A stretch of 64,000 nt of DNA from assembly GCF_001293165.1 (NCBI RefSeq), contig NZ_CP010552.1, forward strand, positions 1,240,001 to 1,304,000. The letters run 5' to 3'. The position numbers and the translations under genes were made by a program. The DNA comes from Candidatus Thioglobus autotrophicus (GTDB taxonomy: Bacteria; Pseudomonadota; Gammaproteobacteria; PS1; Pseudothioglobaceae). This document shows, in pieces, positions 1 to 9,406 of this stretch (its first letter is position 1; every line of letters starts with the position of its first letter). Below the pieces are notes generated by a model. That model had not been told where the DNA came from. It saw only the letters and a list, made by a program, of their open reading frames with translations, and made no database searches.

Positions 1-38
1 TAGGTGTTCACAAGTAAATCTTGTAACGTTTAGTTATA

Positions 39-70
39 AAAGCCTCTGCTACATGTAGAGGCTTTTTTTT
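39..70 (+). terminator. Intrinsic terminator of an upstream gene
   Basis: A 7-bp stem (AGCCTCT with AGAGGCT, 41-47 and 57-63) is followed at once by a run of eight T. The loop holds the small palindrome CTACATGTAG. It would end a plus-strand transcript entering from the left; the gene itself is outside the window. Confidence 0.8.
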
Positions 71-74
71 CTAA

Positions 75-124
75 GAAACTCTTACCCAAGTGAGAACGTA
101 GGTTCTTATTTTGGTAAGCGTTTC
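75..124. repeat. 50-bp imperfect inverted repeat upstream of cbbQ
   Basis: Two 23-nt arms (75-97 and 102-124) surround a 4-nt loop GTAG. By hand pairing I count 19 Watson-Crick pairs, 2 G-T pairs and 2 mismatches. No T-run follows, so it is not a normal terminator. It sits 54 bp before the cbbQ start and could be a leader stem-loop, a processing site or an operator. Confidence 0.6.
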
Positions 125-145
125 AAACTACACAAGTTATTGTGT

Positions 146-160
146 TTAAGTATAACTTAA
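146..160. promoter_or_regulatory. Possible LysR-type (CbbR-like) box
   Basis: TTAAGTATAACTTAA is a perfect dyad with a 3-nt centre and contains the T-N11-A pattern of LysR-type sites. CbbR regulators of this family commonly control cbb operons. No cbbR gene lies in the window. The site is very close to the start codon, so the call is weak. Confidence 0.25.
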
Positions 161-178
161 ATTAATAAGGATAGAACT

Positions 179-988
179 ATGTCAGATTTCGATATCAATC
201 AATTTAAAATTGAATCAGAGCCGTTTTACGAAGCACAATCAAACGAAGCAGAACTTTATACGGCGGCATACAATGCAAGATTTCCGGTGATGGTTAAAGG
301 TCCAACAGGTTGTGGTAAATCTCGTTTTATTGAGTATATGGCGTATAAGTTAGATAAGCCTATTATTACCGTTTCTTGTAATGAAGATATTACCGCTTCA
401 GATCTAATTGGTCGCTACTTGTTGGATTCTAATGGTACTCGTTGGGTAGATGGTCCTTTAACATTAGCAGCGCGTCATGGCGCTATTTGTTATTTAGATG
501 AAATCGTTGAGGCTCGTCAAGACACCATGGTGGTTATTCACTCATTAACGGATCATCGTCGTGAATTAATGTTGGATAAAAAAGGCGAACTTGTTAAGGC
601 ACACCCTGATTTCCAATTAGTGATCTCATATAACCCTGGTTATCAGTCACTCATGAAAGATCTTAAGCAATCAACCAAGCAGCGTTTTACAGGTATGGAC
701 TTTGACTATGCTTCAGCTGAATTGGAAGCGTCAATTGTTGTTAAGGAATCGGATGTAGATGCAGATACTGCCGCTAAATTGGTTAAGCTTGCTGAAACCA
801 CTCGTAATTTAGTAGGGCATGGATTGGATGAAGGTGCTTCAACGCGTCTTTTAAATTATGCAGGCACGTTGATTGCTGCTGGTGTTGATACTAAGGATGC
901 TTGCCATATGGCATTAGTGTGTCCAATTACAGATGATGCTGAGGTTCGCACAACTATGAGTGGTGCAATTGACGCTATTTTTGGCTAA
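179..988 (+). CDS. cbbQ: RuBisCO activase AAA+ ATPase CbbQ (copy 1)
   Basis: This 269-residue MoxR-type AAA+ ATPase is the motor of the CbbQO activase, which removes inhibitory sugar phosphates from RuBisCO in the cytoplasm. Walker A GPTGCGKS is at residues 41-48 and Walker B (YLDE) near 104-107. The length is normal for CbbQ. The ATG at 179 follows an AAGGA-like ribosome site. The partner cbbO follows after 14 bp, so the two are surely co-transcribed. A second cbbQ (6149-6964) is closely related, with near-identical stretches around Walker A and the segment PGYQSLMKDLKQST. The family assignment is firm. That this copy serves the cbbLS downstream is inference from position. Confidence 0.93.
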   Translation: MSDFDINQFKIESEPFYEAQSNEAELYTAAYNARFPVMVKGPTGCGKSRFIEYMAYKLDKPIITVSCNEDITASDLIGRYLLDSNGTRWVDGPLTLAARHGAICYLDEIVEARQDTMVVIHSLTDHRRELMLDKKGELVKAHPDFQLVISYNPGYQSLMKDLKQSTKQRFTGMDFDYASAELEASIVVKESDVDADTAAKLVKLAETTRNLVGHGLDEGASTRLLNYAGTLIAAGVDTKDACHMALVCPITDDAEVRTTMSGAIDAIFG

Positions 989-1002
989 TAGGTAAATAAC
1001 TT

Positions 1003-3249
1003 ATGACCGAAGAAGTTCAATATAAGCCTCTAGATTGCGCATTTGAATCCGTACAAGCCGTTTTTGCCTTAAATATTGAGCAGGCAGTAGAGCACTTATC
1101 AGAAGCCAGCCTTAGTGAGTATTATGAGGGTGCTGAGTTTTTGGCTAAAATTGGCCAGGGTGACAAATTATCTATTGCATTTTTAAAAACCATGCCATGG
1201 GCGGGTGAGCATTTTGGTGACGGTAGCATTAAAAAAATTACTGATTTCACCTACAATAAAATTTGTAGAACGCCCAACAAACCAGCTGTTGAAAAGTTTC
1301 TAGATAGCTTTATTATTGTTGTTGATCATATTGACAAAGATCAGCTAGATGAATATTTAGCATTAATTGAATATCATTTGTCTGAGACAACCTTCTCTAT
1401 TCATGGTATTCACGACACACATCCATCGCCATCGCTAATAGCAATGCTTGCTAATATTAATTTATTATTAGAGCAACTAGATTTTAAAGGTATTTATGAG
1501 TGGATTAATTATGGTCTTAGATATTTTAAAGATCATCCAGAGCGCCAAGAAGAGTATTTTACGTTAACAACGGCTGATTCGAAAGCAGTCTTTCAGCGTC
1601 AACGAAAAGGTTTGTTATTTAGTGATATTGAACGTCCTATTAATTTATTCCAGCAAGCTCTATGGAAGACGAATTTTATGTACGCGCCGTATTCACCAGA
1701 TTTTGAAGCGCTTGAGCATTTTCATCCTTATTTAGAAGATGAAGTTATTCGCTTGCCTGATATTTATAGCGACTTAAATGGTGTTAACGGTTGTAAGCGC
1801 TATATGGCATTAATTGCGCATATTATTGCCCATCATCAGTTCACCACAAAAATTGTGGCTGATAACGTCTCACCACAGCAACGATTCTTTACCGAAGTGT
1901 TTGAAGATGCACGCGTTGAATATTTAGCCATTCAGCAATATCCAGGTTTGAAAAAACTTTGGTTAAGTTTAATGCCAGTAGTGGACGAGTTTGATTGTGA
2001 CGATACGAGGCAGTCTTGCCTAAGACACCGAGCCATTATGCTTACTCGCGCATTACTGGATGACAATCATCCGTATCAAAATCAAATTATTTTGGATTAT
2101 GTTGAAAAGTTCAAAGAATTAATGAGTAGGGGTGAAACAACTACTTCCGATAGTTTAAGTCTTGGCCTTGGTTATTTAATTAAAACTCGAAGTGCGTCTG
2201 ATGCACTGGGCAGTATTTATTTTGAAAATACTGAGGTTAGCTATCGTGATGACAATCGTTCTATATGGCTGTTCATTGAAGAGTTTGATGAAGAAGATAA
2301 TATTTTTGAACATCAGAAAAAATCTGAGGATGAAGATGATGAGGAGGTTGAAGTAATTCCGCCACATTATTACGATGAATGGGATTATGCCTATGAATCG
2401 TATAAGCCAGATTGGGCGGCGGTTTATGAGCGCTTGCATACACATACGAATGCTTCAAAAATTGATCAAATTTTAGACAAGCATTCATCTTTAGTTAAAC
2501 AGCTTAAGAAGGTGCTTGATTTGCTTAAACCTCAAAATAAGAAGCGTGTTCGTTATCAGGAAGAAGGTGTTGAGTTGGATTTAGATATTGCACTTCGTAG
2601 CGTGATTGATATTAAAAATGGCTCACAGCCGGATACTCGAATTAATGTTGATTTTGAGCATGATTCTCGCAGTGTCTCAGTGCTATTGTTGCTTGACTTA
2701 TCACAATCACTTAATGAAGTGGCAGGGTCTTCTGGTCAGACCATTTTAGAGCTTTCTCAAGAAGCGGTATCGCTATTGGCTTGGGCGGTGGAACAATTGG
2801 GTGATAATTTTGCCATTGCAGGGTTTAATTCAGATACTCGTCAAAAAGTTATGTATTATCACATTAAAGGCTATAGTGAGCATTGGGACGATACGGTTAA
2901 ATCTAGATTGGCCGACCTTAAGGCTGAGTTTTCAACGCGTATGGGCGCCGCTATTCGTCATGGTGCACATTATCTTGATATGCAGCAAAGCGATAAAAAA
3001 CTCATGTTAATCCTAACTGATGGCGAGCCTGCTGATATTGATATGCATGATTCAAAAGCTTTGATTCAAGATACGCACAAAGCAGTACAAGAAGCGCAGC
3101 AAAAAGGCATGTATCCATATTGCATTAGTTTAGATAAAAAAGCGGATGAGTATATTGCTGATATTTTTGGATCGCATTATTCAGTGATTGATCGTATTGA
3201 GTCTCTACCAAAAGAATTACCACAGTTATTTTTATCCTTAACTACATAA
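1003..3249 (+). CDS. cbbO: RuBisCO activase adaptor CbbO (copy 1), von Willebrand factor A domain
   Basis: A 748-residue protein with a C-terminal von Willebrand factor A domain. The MIDAS metal site reads DLSQS near residue 565, followed by the conserved TDGEPADID segment. CbbO bridges the CbbQ hexamer to RuBisCO through the MIDAS aspartate, which is intact here. An acidic stretch rich in Asp and Glu lies near residues 430-450. It starts 14 bp after cbbQ. Its TAA overlaps the ATG of the next small gene (TAATG), so these are translationally coupled. Codon use is AT-rich like the surroundings. It differs clearly in sequence from the second CbbO (7054-9399). Confidence 0.92.
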   Translation: MTEEVQYKPLDCAFESVQAVFALNIEQAVEHLSEASLSEYYEGAEFLAKIGQGDKLSIAFLKTMPWAGEHFGDGSIKKITDFTYNKICRTPNKPAVEKFLDSFIIVVDHIDKDQLDEYLALIEYHLSETTFSIHGIHDTHPSPSLIAMLANINLLLEQLDFKGIYEWINYGLRYFKDHPERQEEYFTLTTADSKAVFQRQRKGLLFSDIERPINLFQQALWKTNFMYAPYSPDFEALEHFHPYLEDEVIRLPDIYSDLNGVNGCKRYMALIAHIIAHHQFTTKIVADNVSPQQRFFTEVFEDARVEYLAIQQYPGLKKLWLSLMPVVDEFDCDDTRQSCLRHRAIMLTRALLDDNHPYQNQIILDYVEKFKELMSRGETTTSDSLSLGLGYLIKTRSASDALGSIYFENTEVSYRDDNRSIWLFIEEFDEEDNIFEHQKKSEDEDDEEVEVIPPHYYDEWDYAYESYKPDWAAVYERLHTHTNASKIDQILDKHSSLVKQLKKVLDLLKPQNKKRVRYQEEGVELDLDIALRSVIDIKNGSQPDTRINVDFEHDSRSVSVLLLLDLSQSLNEVAGSSGQTILELSQEAVSLLAWAVEQLGDNFAIAGFNSDTRQKVMYYHIKGYSEHWDDTVKSRLADLKAEFSTRMGAAIRHGAHYLDMQQSDKKLMLILTDGEPADIDMHDSKALIQDTHKAVQEAQQKGMYPYCISLDKKADEYIADIFGSHYSVIDRIESLPKELPQLFLSLTT

Positions 3250-3638
3250 TGAAAAATATTACGGCCACTGTAGAATTTGATTATAAAGCTCAGCATTACA
3301 AACTGTCTTCAGAGATTGATATTGAGACAATCATTAATCAAGATAACTATTGTGAATCTATCTATCTGACAATTGCAAGGGAGAATAGTGTTGGACTTTA
3401 CAGTTATGAGCTTGAAATTATGATGGATCAGAAAATCATATTTTCAGATAAGGATGGATATATACAGCAGTGTTTAAACAATGGAGATATAGATATATCA
3501 AAATTGAGAGATTTACATACCAAACAACTATTGACATCAGTTATAACTGAATTAATGGATAAATATGATTTGAAGAAAGACGATAAAAATACGTTCGATG
3601 CACTAACAGATGCATATATTAAAGGAAAAAATAGCTAA
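3249..3638 (+). CDS. Hypothetical protein coupled to cbbO (129 aa)
   Basis: I do not recognise this family. The 129-residue protein has no signal peptide or membrane segment and looks like a soluble cytoplasmic alpha/beta protein. The N-terminal half is strand-like and a helical region rich in Lys and Asp follows near the C terminus. The start ATG shares its A with the cbbO stop codon, so its expression is tied to cbbO and a role in RuBisCO activation or assembly is plausible, but that is inference. No equivalent follows the second cbbO at the same position. Confidence 0.7.
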   Translation: MKNITATVEFDYKAQHYKLSSEIDIETIINQDNYCESIYLTIARENSVGLYSYELEIMMDQKIIFSDKDGYIQQCLNNGDIDISKLRDLHTKQLLTSVITELMDKYDLKKDDKNTFDALTDAYIKGKNS

Positions 3639-3724
3639 TTTTCTTACTTTCTTTAGCTGAATAGAGCTGATTTATAGCTATTAACCATGTTTATTTTAGG
3701 TTTATACCTTATAAAAGCACTAGG

Positions 3725-3749
3725 TTTTTTCTATTTTCAATAGAAAAAA
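3725..3749. repeat. Perfect AT-rich palindrome between cbbQO and cbbL
   Basis: Two 11-bp arms (TTTTTTCTATT and AATAGAAAAAA) flank a 3-nt centre TTC. It may act as a bidirectional terminator for the cbbQO-hypothetical transcript or as an operator for cbbL. The rest of the 275-bp gap is AT-rich and holds only the cbbL promoter. Confidence 0.45.
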
Positions 3750-3850
3750 ATATAGAAATATCCTTTAGTGTCAGTATTTTTTGCAAGAAATTGATATATT
3801 ACCAACTTCTAATAATAATAATAACTTATGATTAACTAAAAAAAAATTAA

Positions 3851-3878
3851 TTTACATTTTTTTTTCTCTACCTATAAT
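3851..3878 (+). promoter_or_regulatory. Strong sigma70-type promoter of cbbLS
   Basis: A -35 box TTTACA (3851-3856) and a perfect -10 TATAAT (3873-3878) are separated by 16 bp. The predicted start near 3885 gives a leader of about 30 nt ahead of the AAGGAG ribosome site at 3901-3906. This fits high, separate expression of cbbLS rather than read-through from cbbQO. Confidence 0.65.
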
Positions 3879-3914
3879 GGGGGCTCCAATTTAACAAAAA
3901 AAGGAGTTAAAAAA

Positions 3915-5333
3915 ATGGCAAAGGTTTATGATGCGGGTGTTAAAGATTACCGCGAAACATATTGGATGCCGGATTACACACCGTTAGAAACGGATATCCT
4001 GGCATGTTTTAAAATCACACCACAAGACGGTGTACCACGTGAAGAAGTAGCAGCGGCAGTAGCAGCTGAGTCTTCTACAGGTACTTGGACTACGGTGTGG
4101 ACAGATCTATTAACAGATCTTGATCACTATAAAGGTCGTTGTTATGCGATCGAAGACGTACCGGGCGATGATACATGTTTCTACGGTTTTGTTGCTTACC
4201 CAATTGATCTTTTTGAAGAAGGTTCAGTTGTAAACGTAATGACATCATTAGTTGGTAACGTATTCGGCTTTAAAGCTCTACGTGCACTTAGACTTGAAGA
4301 TATCAGATTCCCAATTGCATACGTAATGACTTGTAACGGTCCACCGCAAGGTATCCAGTTAGAGCGTGACATCATGAACAAATACGGTCGTCCTTTATTA
4401 GGTTGTACTATTAAGCCTAAGTTAGGTTTATCAGCTAAGAACTATGGTCGTGCATGTTATGAAGGTCTTCGTGGTGGTTTAGACTTCACGAAAGATGATG
4501 AAAATGTTAACTCACAGCCGTTCATGCGTTGGAGAGCTCGTTTTGACTTCGTACAAGAAGCTATCGAGAAAGCTGAAGCTGAAACTGGTGAGCGTAAAGG
4601 TCACTACCTAAACGTTACTGCGCCGACTTCTGATGAAATGATGAAGCGTGCCGAGTATGCTAAAGAAATCGGTTCTCCGATCATTATGCATGACTACATT
4701 ACTGGTGGTTGGTCTGCTAACACGCAGCTAGCACAATGGTGTCAAGACAACGGTATGTTATTACACATTCACCGTGCAATGCATGCGGTATTAGACCGTA
4801 ACCCGCATCACGGTATCCATTTCCGCGTATTGACTAAGATCTTGCGTTTATCTGGTGGTGATCATTTACACTCAGGTACTGTTGTAGGTAAGCTTGAAGG
4901 TGACCGTGAGGCTACTTTAGGTTGGATCGACATTATGCGTGATTCATACATTAAAGAAGATCGTTCACGCGGTATCTTCTTTGACCAAGATTGGGGCGCA
5001 ATGCCGGGTGTAATCCCAGTAGCTTCTGGTGGTATTCACGTATGGCACATGCCAGCACTAGTAAACATTTTCGGCGACGATTCTGTATTACAGTTTGGTG
5101 GTGGTACATTAGGTCACCCGTGGGGTAACGCAGCTGGTGCAGCAGCAAACCGTGTAGCGGTTGAAGCTTGTACTGAAGCTCGTAACCAGGGTCGTGAGTT
5201 AGAGAAAGAAGGTAAAGACATCCTTACTACTGCAGCTAAGCACAGTCCTGAACTTGCTATCGCAATGGAAACTTGGAAAGAAATCAAGTTTGAATTCGAT
5301 ACAGTTGACAAGATTGACGCAGCACATAAGTAA
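3915..5333 (+). CDS. cbbL: RuBisCO large subunit, form I
   Basis: Catalyses carboxylation of ribulose-1,5-bisphosphate, the entry step of the Calvin cycle. The 472-residue length and the adjacent small subunit mark it as form I, most likely the proteobacterial IA type; form II enzymes are shorter in sequence similarity and lack a small subunit. Visible catalytic segments are TIKPKLGLS, the carbamylated-lysine motif [13 protein letters not shown], and loop 6 [11 protein letters not shown]. The AAGGAG at 3901-3906 fixes the ATG. cbbS follows after 59 bp. No carboxysome shell genes are near, so the enzyme is probably free in the cytoplasm. Confidence 0.98.
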   Translation: MAKVYDAGVKDYRETYWMPDYTPLETDILACFKITPQDGVPREEVAAAVAAESSTGTWTTVWTDLLTDLDHYKGRCYAIEDVPGDDTCFYGFVAYPIDLFEEGSVVNVMTSLVGNVFGFKALRALRLEDIRFPIAYVMTCNGPPQGIQLERDIMNKYGRPLLGCTIKPKLGLSAKNYGRACYEGLRGGLDFTKDDENVNSQPFMRWRARFDFVQEAIEKAEAETGERKGHYLNVTAPTSDEMMKRAEYAKEIGSPIIMHDYITGGWSANTQLAQWCQDNGMLLHIHRAMHAVLDRNPHHGIHFRVLTKILRLSGGDHLHSGTVVGKLEGDREATLGWIDIMRDSYIKEDRSRGIFFDQDWGAMPGVIPVASGGIHVWHMPALVNIFGDDSVLQFGGGTLGHPWGNAAGAAANRVAVEACTEARNQGRELEKEGKDILTTAAKHSPELAIAMETWKEIKFEFDTVDKIDAAHK

Positions 5334-5392
5334 AGTGTCACTAGCAAGGTGTCAAAACCTTGCTATTTAACTAATATATAAGGAGCATTAAT

Positions 5393-5740
5393 ATGCAAGA
5401 TTATCAATCAAGTTTAGGTAACACTGACAGTCGTAAATTTGAGACTTTCTCATACTTACCTACAATGAACGCTGAGCAAACTCGTCAACAAGTTCAATAC
5501 ATTATTGATCAAGGTTGGAACCCGAGTATTGAGCACACTGAGCCACAGCATGCTGCTGGTTCGTACTGGTACATGTGGAAACTGCCAATGTTTGGTGAAA
5601 CAGACGTTGACGCGATTCTTCAAGAAATTGAAAATTGTCATGCTGCACATCCGGACAACCATGTTCGTTTGTTAGGTCTAGACAACTTCGCACAATGTGC
5701 TGGCGCTTCAATGGTTATCTACCGTGGTAAAACGGTTTAA
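5393..5740 (+). CDS. cbbS: RuBisCO small subunit, form I
   Basis: The 115-residue small subunit assembles with eight large subunits to form the L8S8 enzyme. Conserved features include FETFSYLP near the start, the [10 protein letters not shown] segment and the C-terminal VRLLGLDN region. The length is typical for form IA small subunits. It lies 59 bp after cbbL, with AAGGAG ahead of the ATG. A hairpin with a T-run follows the gene, closing the cbbLS unit. Confidence 0.97.
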   Translation: MQDYQSSLGNTDSRKFETFSYLPTMNAEQTRQQVQYIIDQGWNPSIEHTEPQHAAGSYWYMWKLPMFGETDVDAILQEIENCHAAHPDNHVRLLGLDNFAQCAGASMVIYRGKTV

Positions 5741-5762
5741 TAACTCTTAAGTGATAGATTTA

Positions 5763-5799
5763 AAAAGCCTTAGCTATTAATTTGGTTAGGGCTTTTTTT
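5763..5799 (+). terminator. Terminator of cbbLS
   Basis: AAAAGCC (763-769) pairs with GGCTTTT (790-796), extended inwards by G-T-containing pairs, and ends in seven T. It lies just before the next small gene, which therefore needs read-through or its own promoter. Confidence 0.7.
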
Positions 5800-5814
5800 A
5801 ACTATCAAATAATT

Positions 5815-6132
5815 ATGACAAATAAACCAAAAACATATATCGGTATTAATAATGAGATCAATGGCGGCATGACCACCATTGGTAAAATAATTCGCGATGC
5901 CTGGGTGTTTGAGTTAATTGAAGAAACAGAAACTTGTGAAGGGTGGAACCTGGCAGGTATTGACGCATTGTTAGAAAAAGTTAATAATGAGTGGGATAAG
6001 TACAGCTGTTTAGTCGGTTTTTTACCACCAGAGCTAAGAGAACGCCATCAGCGTATTCATGATGTTGCCATTCAAAATGCTAAGAAAGCAGGCTGGTCAG
6101 GCGAATCAGAAACTGATGATGAAGATGAATAA
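5815..6132 (+). CDS. Conserved hypothetical protein before cbbQ2 (105 aa)
   Basis: I cannot name the family. The ATG at 5815 is chosen because the longer reading frame back to 5782 runs through the cbbLS terminator. The 105-residue soluble protein starts with a GIN-rich segment (YIGINNEINGG), has a region with E and W residues in the middle, and ends in a strongly acidic tail (ETDDEDE). It lies 16 bp before cbbQ2, so it probably belongs to the activase operon. A role with RuBisCO or CbbQO is inferred from position only. Confidence 0.7.
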   Translation: MTNKPKTYIGINNEINGGMTTIGKIIRDAWVFELIEETETCEGWNLAGIDALLEKVNNEWDKYSCLVGFLPPELRERHQRIHDVAIQNAKKAGWSGESETDDEDE

Positions 6133-6148
6133 ATAGGAAAGGAGAATT

Positions 6149-6964
6149 ATGTCTGAAATAAAAGTAGATCCAAAACAATATATTGTTAAAGATGAGCCTT
6201 ACTATGAGGCCGTTAATGATGAGATAGAATTATATCAATCAGCTTACGATGTACGTATGCCAATGATGATTAAAGGTCCAACAGGTTGTGGTAAATCACG
6301 TTTTGTTGAGCACATGGCTTGGAAACTTGGAAAGCCACTAATCAGTGTTGCCTGTAACGAAGATATGACTGCCTCTGATTTAGTGGGTCGTTTTTTATTA
6401 GACAAAGATGGTACAAAGTGGCAAGATGGACCTCTAACAACCGCTGCTCGTATTGGTGCGATTTGTTACCTAGATGAAATCGTTGAAGCGCGCCAAGACA
6501 CGACAGTTGTGATTCACCCATTAACGGATCACCGTCGTGAATTACCTCTTGATAAGAAAGGTGAGTTAGTTAAGGCACATCCTGATTTTCAATTAGTTAT
6601 TTCATATAACCCTGGTTACCAGTCTCTTATGAAAGATCTTAAGCAATCTACTAAACAGCGTTTCGGTGGCATGGATTTTGATTATCCAGAGACTGAATTA
6701 GAAGTGGCAATTGTTACTAAAGAGTCTGGTGTTGATCAGGCGATTGCTGAAAAACTAGTGCAAATTGCACATCGTGCTAGAAACTTAAAAGGCCATGGTC
6801 TTGATGAAGGTATCTCTACTCGATTATTGGTTTACGCAGGTCAGTTAATTGCTAAAGGTGTTGCTGCTGAAGCAGCTTGTAGCATGACGATGATTACTCC
6901 GTTGACAGATGATCCAGATATGCGTGATACACTTAATGCTGCTGTACAAACGTTTTTAGGCTAA
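6149..6964 (+). CDS. cbbQ: RuBisCO activase AAA+ ATPase CbbQ (copy 2)
   Basis: A second, complete 271-residue CbbQ. Walker A GPTGCGKS is at residues 43-50 and Walker B (YLDE) at about 107-110. It has a good ribosome site (AAAGGAGAA) before the ATG at 6149. It is closely similar to copy 1 over the whole length, including runs of near-identical DNA near Walker A, which suggests duplication or gene conversion. The N terminus and the last 60 residues diverge most. The gap to cbbO2 is 89 bp, longer than in copy 1. Whether both copies act on the same RuBisCO is unknown. Confidence 0.93.
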   Translation: MSEIKVDPKQYIVKDEPYYEAVNDEIELYQSAYDVRMPMMIKGPTGCGKSRFVEHMAWKLGKPLISVACNEDMTASDLVGRFLLDKDGTKWQDGPLTTAARIGAICYLDEIVEARQDTTVVIHPLTDHRRELPLDKKGELVKAHPDFQLVISYNPGYQSLMKDLKQSTKQRFGGMDFDYPETELEVAIVTKESGVDQAIAEKLVQIAHRARNLKGHGLDEGISTRLLVYAGQLIAKGVAAEAACSMTMITPLTDDPDMRDTLNAAVQTFLG

Positions 6965-7053
6965 AACAGACTATTCGTTAACAATAATTTCTCGTTTGGT
7001 AATATTATTGGCTTAACGGGTTGATTTTAAGTAATTAATCAAGGTGAGTTGTC

Positions 7054-9399
7054 ATGTCAAAAGTTGTACTTGAAGATTATGCAGAATTTCTAGAAAAAAT
7101 CGCACCTGAAGTAAGAGGTGTTTTGGATGCAACATTTCAGGATGCTGCTCGTGTAATTTCTCCTGCAGGTTTAAAAGATTATTTAGATGGTGCCAAGTCT
7201 TTATGTGGTTTGGGTAGAGGTAATGACCTTGTCATAACTTATTTAGAGGTTATGCCACAAATTGCAAAAGAATGTGGTGAGGATATTATCCCTGATTGTG
7301 TTACTGCCGCTATGAAGGCTTCATCTCTAACCTCAGGTGAAGTTATTTCATTGTTGATATCGACACTTCCAGTGGTTTCTAGACACCTGGGTGATGCTCA
7401 GTTGGTTCGTGGCTATCTAACGATGATTCATCAGCTTGCCTCTACAGCAGCCCGTGGATTGCGCCCAATGCTACTCAATATCGATGAGTTATTGTCTAAA
7501 CTAACGTTAAGTGGGTTGCGTCGCTGGTCCCAATTTGGTGCCAAAGCTTACCGTCGTGATTTTAAAAATCTAACCTCTTATTTCTCCCTAGATTCGGCAG
7601 ATTCTCGTGCCATGCTTGAAAAAGAACGTCGTGGCGTTTTATTTGTTAGAGTTCAGCGAAAGTTAAACTTTTATTTGCGTGCTCTATGGGGGCGTGACTT
7701 CTTTATTCGTCCAACGGGCGCTGACTATGCTGATTTTAGACCTTATGTTGAAGATCGGATTATTTATGTGCCAGATGCACTAGATGATGTTGAGGGGGTT
7801 GAAGGCTTAGAAGTATATCGTGCAACTGTAGCCCATATGGCTGCACACATGATGTATACCAATAAATCCATGTCAGCAGAGCAGCTTAGCCCTGCGCAAA
7901 TGTTTTTTATTGGCCTGCTTGAAGATGCCCGTGTTGAGTATAAAGCGATTAATGATTTTCCTGGATTGGGTAAGTTATGGCGTTCGTTAATGGTGTTAGA
8001 GCATGAAGAGCCTTCAGAGCACAAAACCATGGATATTTTAGAGAGTTTTGCTTTGCAATTGCTTGATCCAGAGGTTAAGGGAGGTGACGAACAGTTAAAC
8101 GATTTTGCAGAAAAGTTCCATCGTGAGATTGAAGCCAATCAAGATGATAATCACTTTGCTTGGTTAATGGGTGTTGAACTTTATAATATTTTTGAGGGGC
8201 GTAAAGAAATTCCTAGTTTGAGAATTTTAGAACGCTACCGCATTGATTACCGTGATGATAATCGCATTATTTGGCATTACGAAGATATTAACTGGGACAT
8301 GGGTATTGAATACATGGCTGCCAGTCAACAGCAAGTGCGTTATGAAGTAAGCCCCTTAATGATGGCGCATGAAGTGGATTGTGAATTAGCCGGCGATGAT
8401 GCTCAAGAAGTTTGGACTTGTAAAGATAATATGCGTTTTTATGAGGATGATTTAACAGATACCGCTAGATCGTTTAATGATGAATGGGGTAGGGAGCCAA
8501 TTTCAGATCCTTATCATTATCATGAGTGGGATTATCAAATCCAACTTCATCGTCCAGATTGGGCAACAATTTATGAAAGGCGTGCCACCAAAGGAAATCC
8601 AGAAGATATTGAGGCGATTTTGACCGAGCATAAGCCAATTGCCCATAGAATTAGGCAAATTATTGACTTACTGTCTCCAGCGGGTGTTCAGCGACAACGC
8701 GGCATGGAAGATGGCGATGAAGTGGATATTAATGCAGCTATTGATGCAATGATTGCTATTCGCATGGGCGAGCAGCCTAATCCTCGTATTACCATGCGTA
8801 ATGTGTTAAATAATCGAGATCTGTCTGTAGTTGTGCTTTTAGATTTATCTGAGTCAACCAATGAAATGGTGGGTGATTCTGATAAGACAATCTTGCAATT
8901 AACGCGTGAAGCGGCCACATTAGTTTCAACTGCCATTGAAGGTATTGGCGATCCATTTGCACTTCATGGTTTTGCTTCAGATGGTCGTCACGATGTTCAA
9001 TATTTCCGTTTTAAAGATTTTAATCAGCATTTTGATGATGAGGCAAGATCCCGTTTAGCAGGCATGAAGGGTGGTTTGTCTACTCGAATGGGTGCGGCGC
9101 TAAGGCATGCAGGCGCGCATTTGCATAAACAACAAGAAAAGCGTAAGCTGATTTTGTTAGTCACTGATGGTGAGCCGGCAGATATCGATGAGACAGATCC
9201 GCAACACTTACGTTTTGATACTAAAAAAGCAGTTGAAGAATTATATTCAACTGGTGTTTTAACATACTGTCTAACGCTTGATCCACATGCAGATGCTTAT
9301 GTGAAGCGAATTTTTGGTGAAAATAATTATACGGTTATTGAAAATGTTGAAAAATTGCCTGAACAGTTGCCGTTACTATTTGCCAGTTTAACTGCTTAG
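7054..9399 (+). CDS. cbbO: RuBisCO activase adaptor CbbO (copy 2), von Willebrand factor A domain
   Basis: A 781-residue CbbO with an intact C-terminal von Willebrand factor A domain. The MIDAS motif DLSES is near residue 595, and VTDGEPADID follows. It is 33 residues longer than copy 1, with much lower identity in the N-terminal half, while the C-terminal domain is well conserved (for example STRMGAA in both). AAGGTGAG precedes the ATG. An 84-residue gene follows after 7 bp. Two such divergent CbbO proteins paired with two similar CbbQ proteins suggest that the CbbO subunits set target or partner specificity; this is inference. Confidence 0.92.
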   Translation: MSKVVLEDYAEFLEKIAPEVRGVLDATFQDAARVISPAGLKDYLDGAKSLCGLGRGNDLVITYLEVMPQIAKECGEDIIPDCVTAAMKASSLTSGEVISLLISTLPVVSRHLGDAQLVRGYLTMIHQLASTAARGLRPMLLNIDELLSKLTLSGLRRWSQFGAKAYRRDFKNLTSYFSLDSADSRAMLEKERRGVLFVRVQRKLNFYLRALWGRDFFIRPTGADYADFRPYVEDRIIYVPDALDDVEGVEGLEVYRATVAHMAAHMMYTNKSMSAEQLSPAQMFFIGLLEDARVEYKAINDFPGLGKLWRSLMVLEHEEPSEHKTMDILESFALQLLDPEVKGGDEQLNDFAEKFHREIEANQDDNHFAWLMGVELYNIFEGRKEIPSLRILERYRIDYRDDNRIIWHYEDINWDMGIEYMAASQQQVRYEVSPLMMAHEVDCELAGDDAQEVWTCKDNMRFYEDDLTDTARSFNDEWGREPISDPYHYHEWDYQIQLHRPDWATIYERRATKGNPEDIEAILTEHKPIAHRIRQIIDLLSPAGVQRQRGMEDGDEVDINAAIDAMIAIRMGEQPNPRITMRNVLNNRDLSVVVLLDLSESTNEMVGDSDKTILQLTREAATLVSTAIEGIGDPFALHGFASDGRHDVQYFRFKDFNQHFDDEARSRLAGMKGGLSTRMGAALRHAGAHLHKQQEKRKLILLVTDGEPADIDETDPQHLRFDTKKAVEELYSTGVLTYCLTLDPHADAYVKRIFGENNYTVIENVEKLPEQLPLLFASLTA

Positions 9400-9406
9400 T
9401 TATCAC

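Noticed and set aside
2176-2488. Antisense open frames inside cbbO1 and similar shadow frames elsewhere
   Set aside because: They lack ribosome sites and family features, and lie opposite strong genes; the coding frame is clear.
5782-5814. Longer N terminus for the 105-aa protein before cbbQ2
   Set aside because: It would be translated through the cbbLS terminator, and the residues look non-coding.
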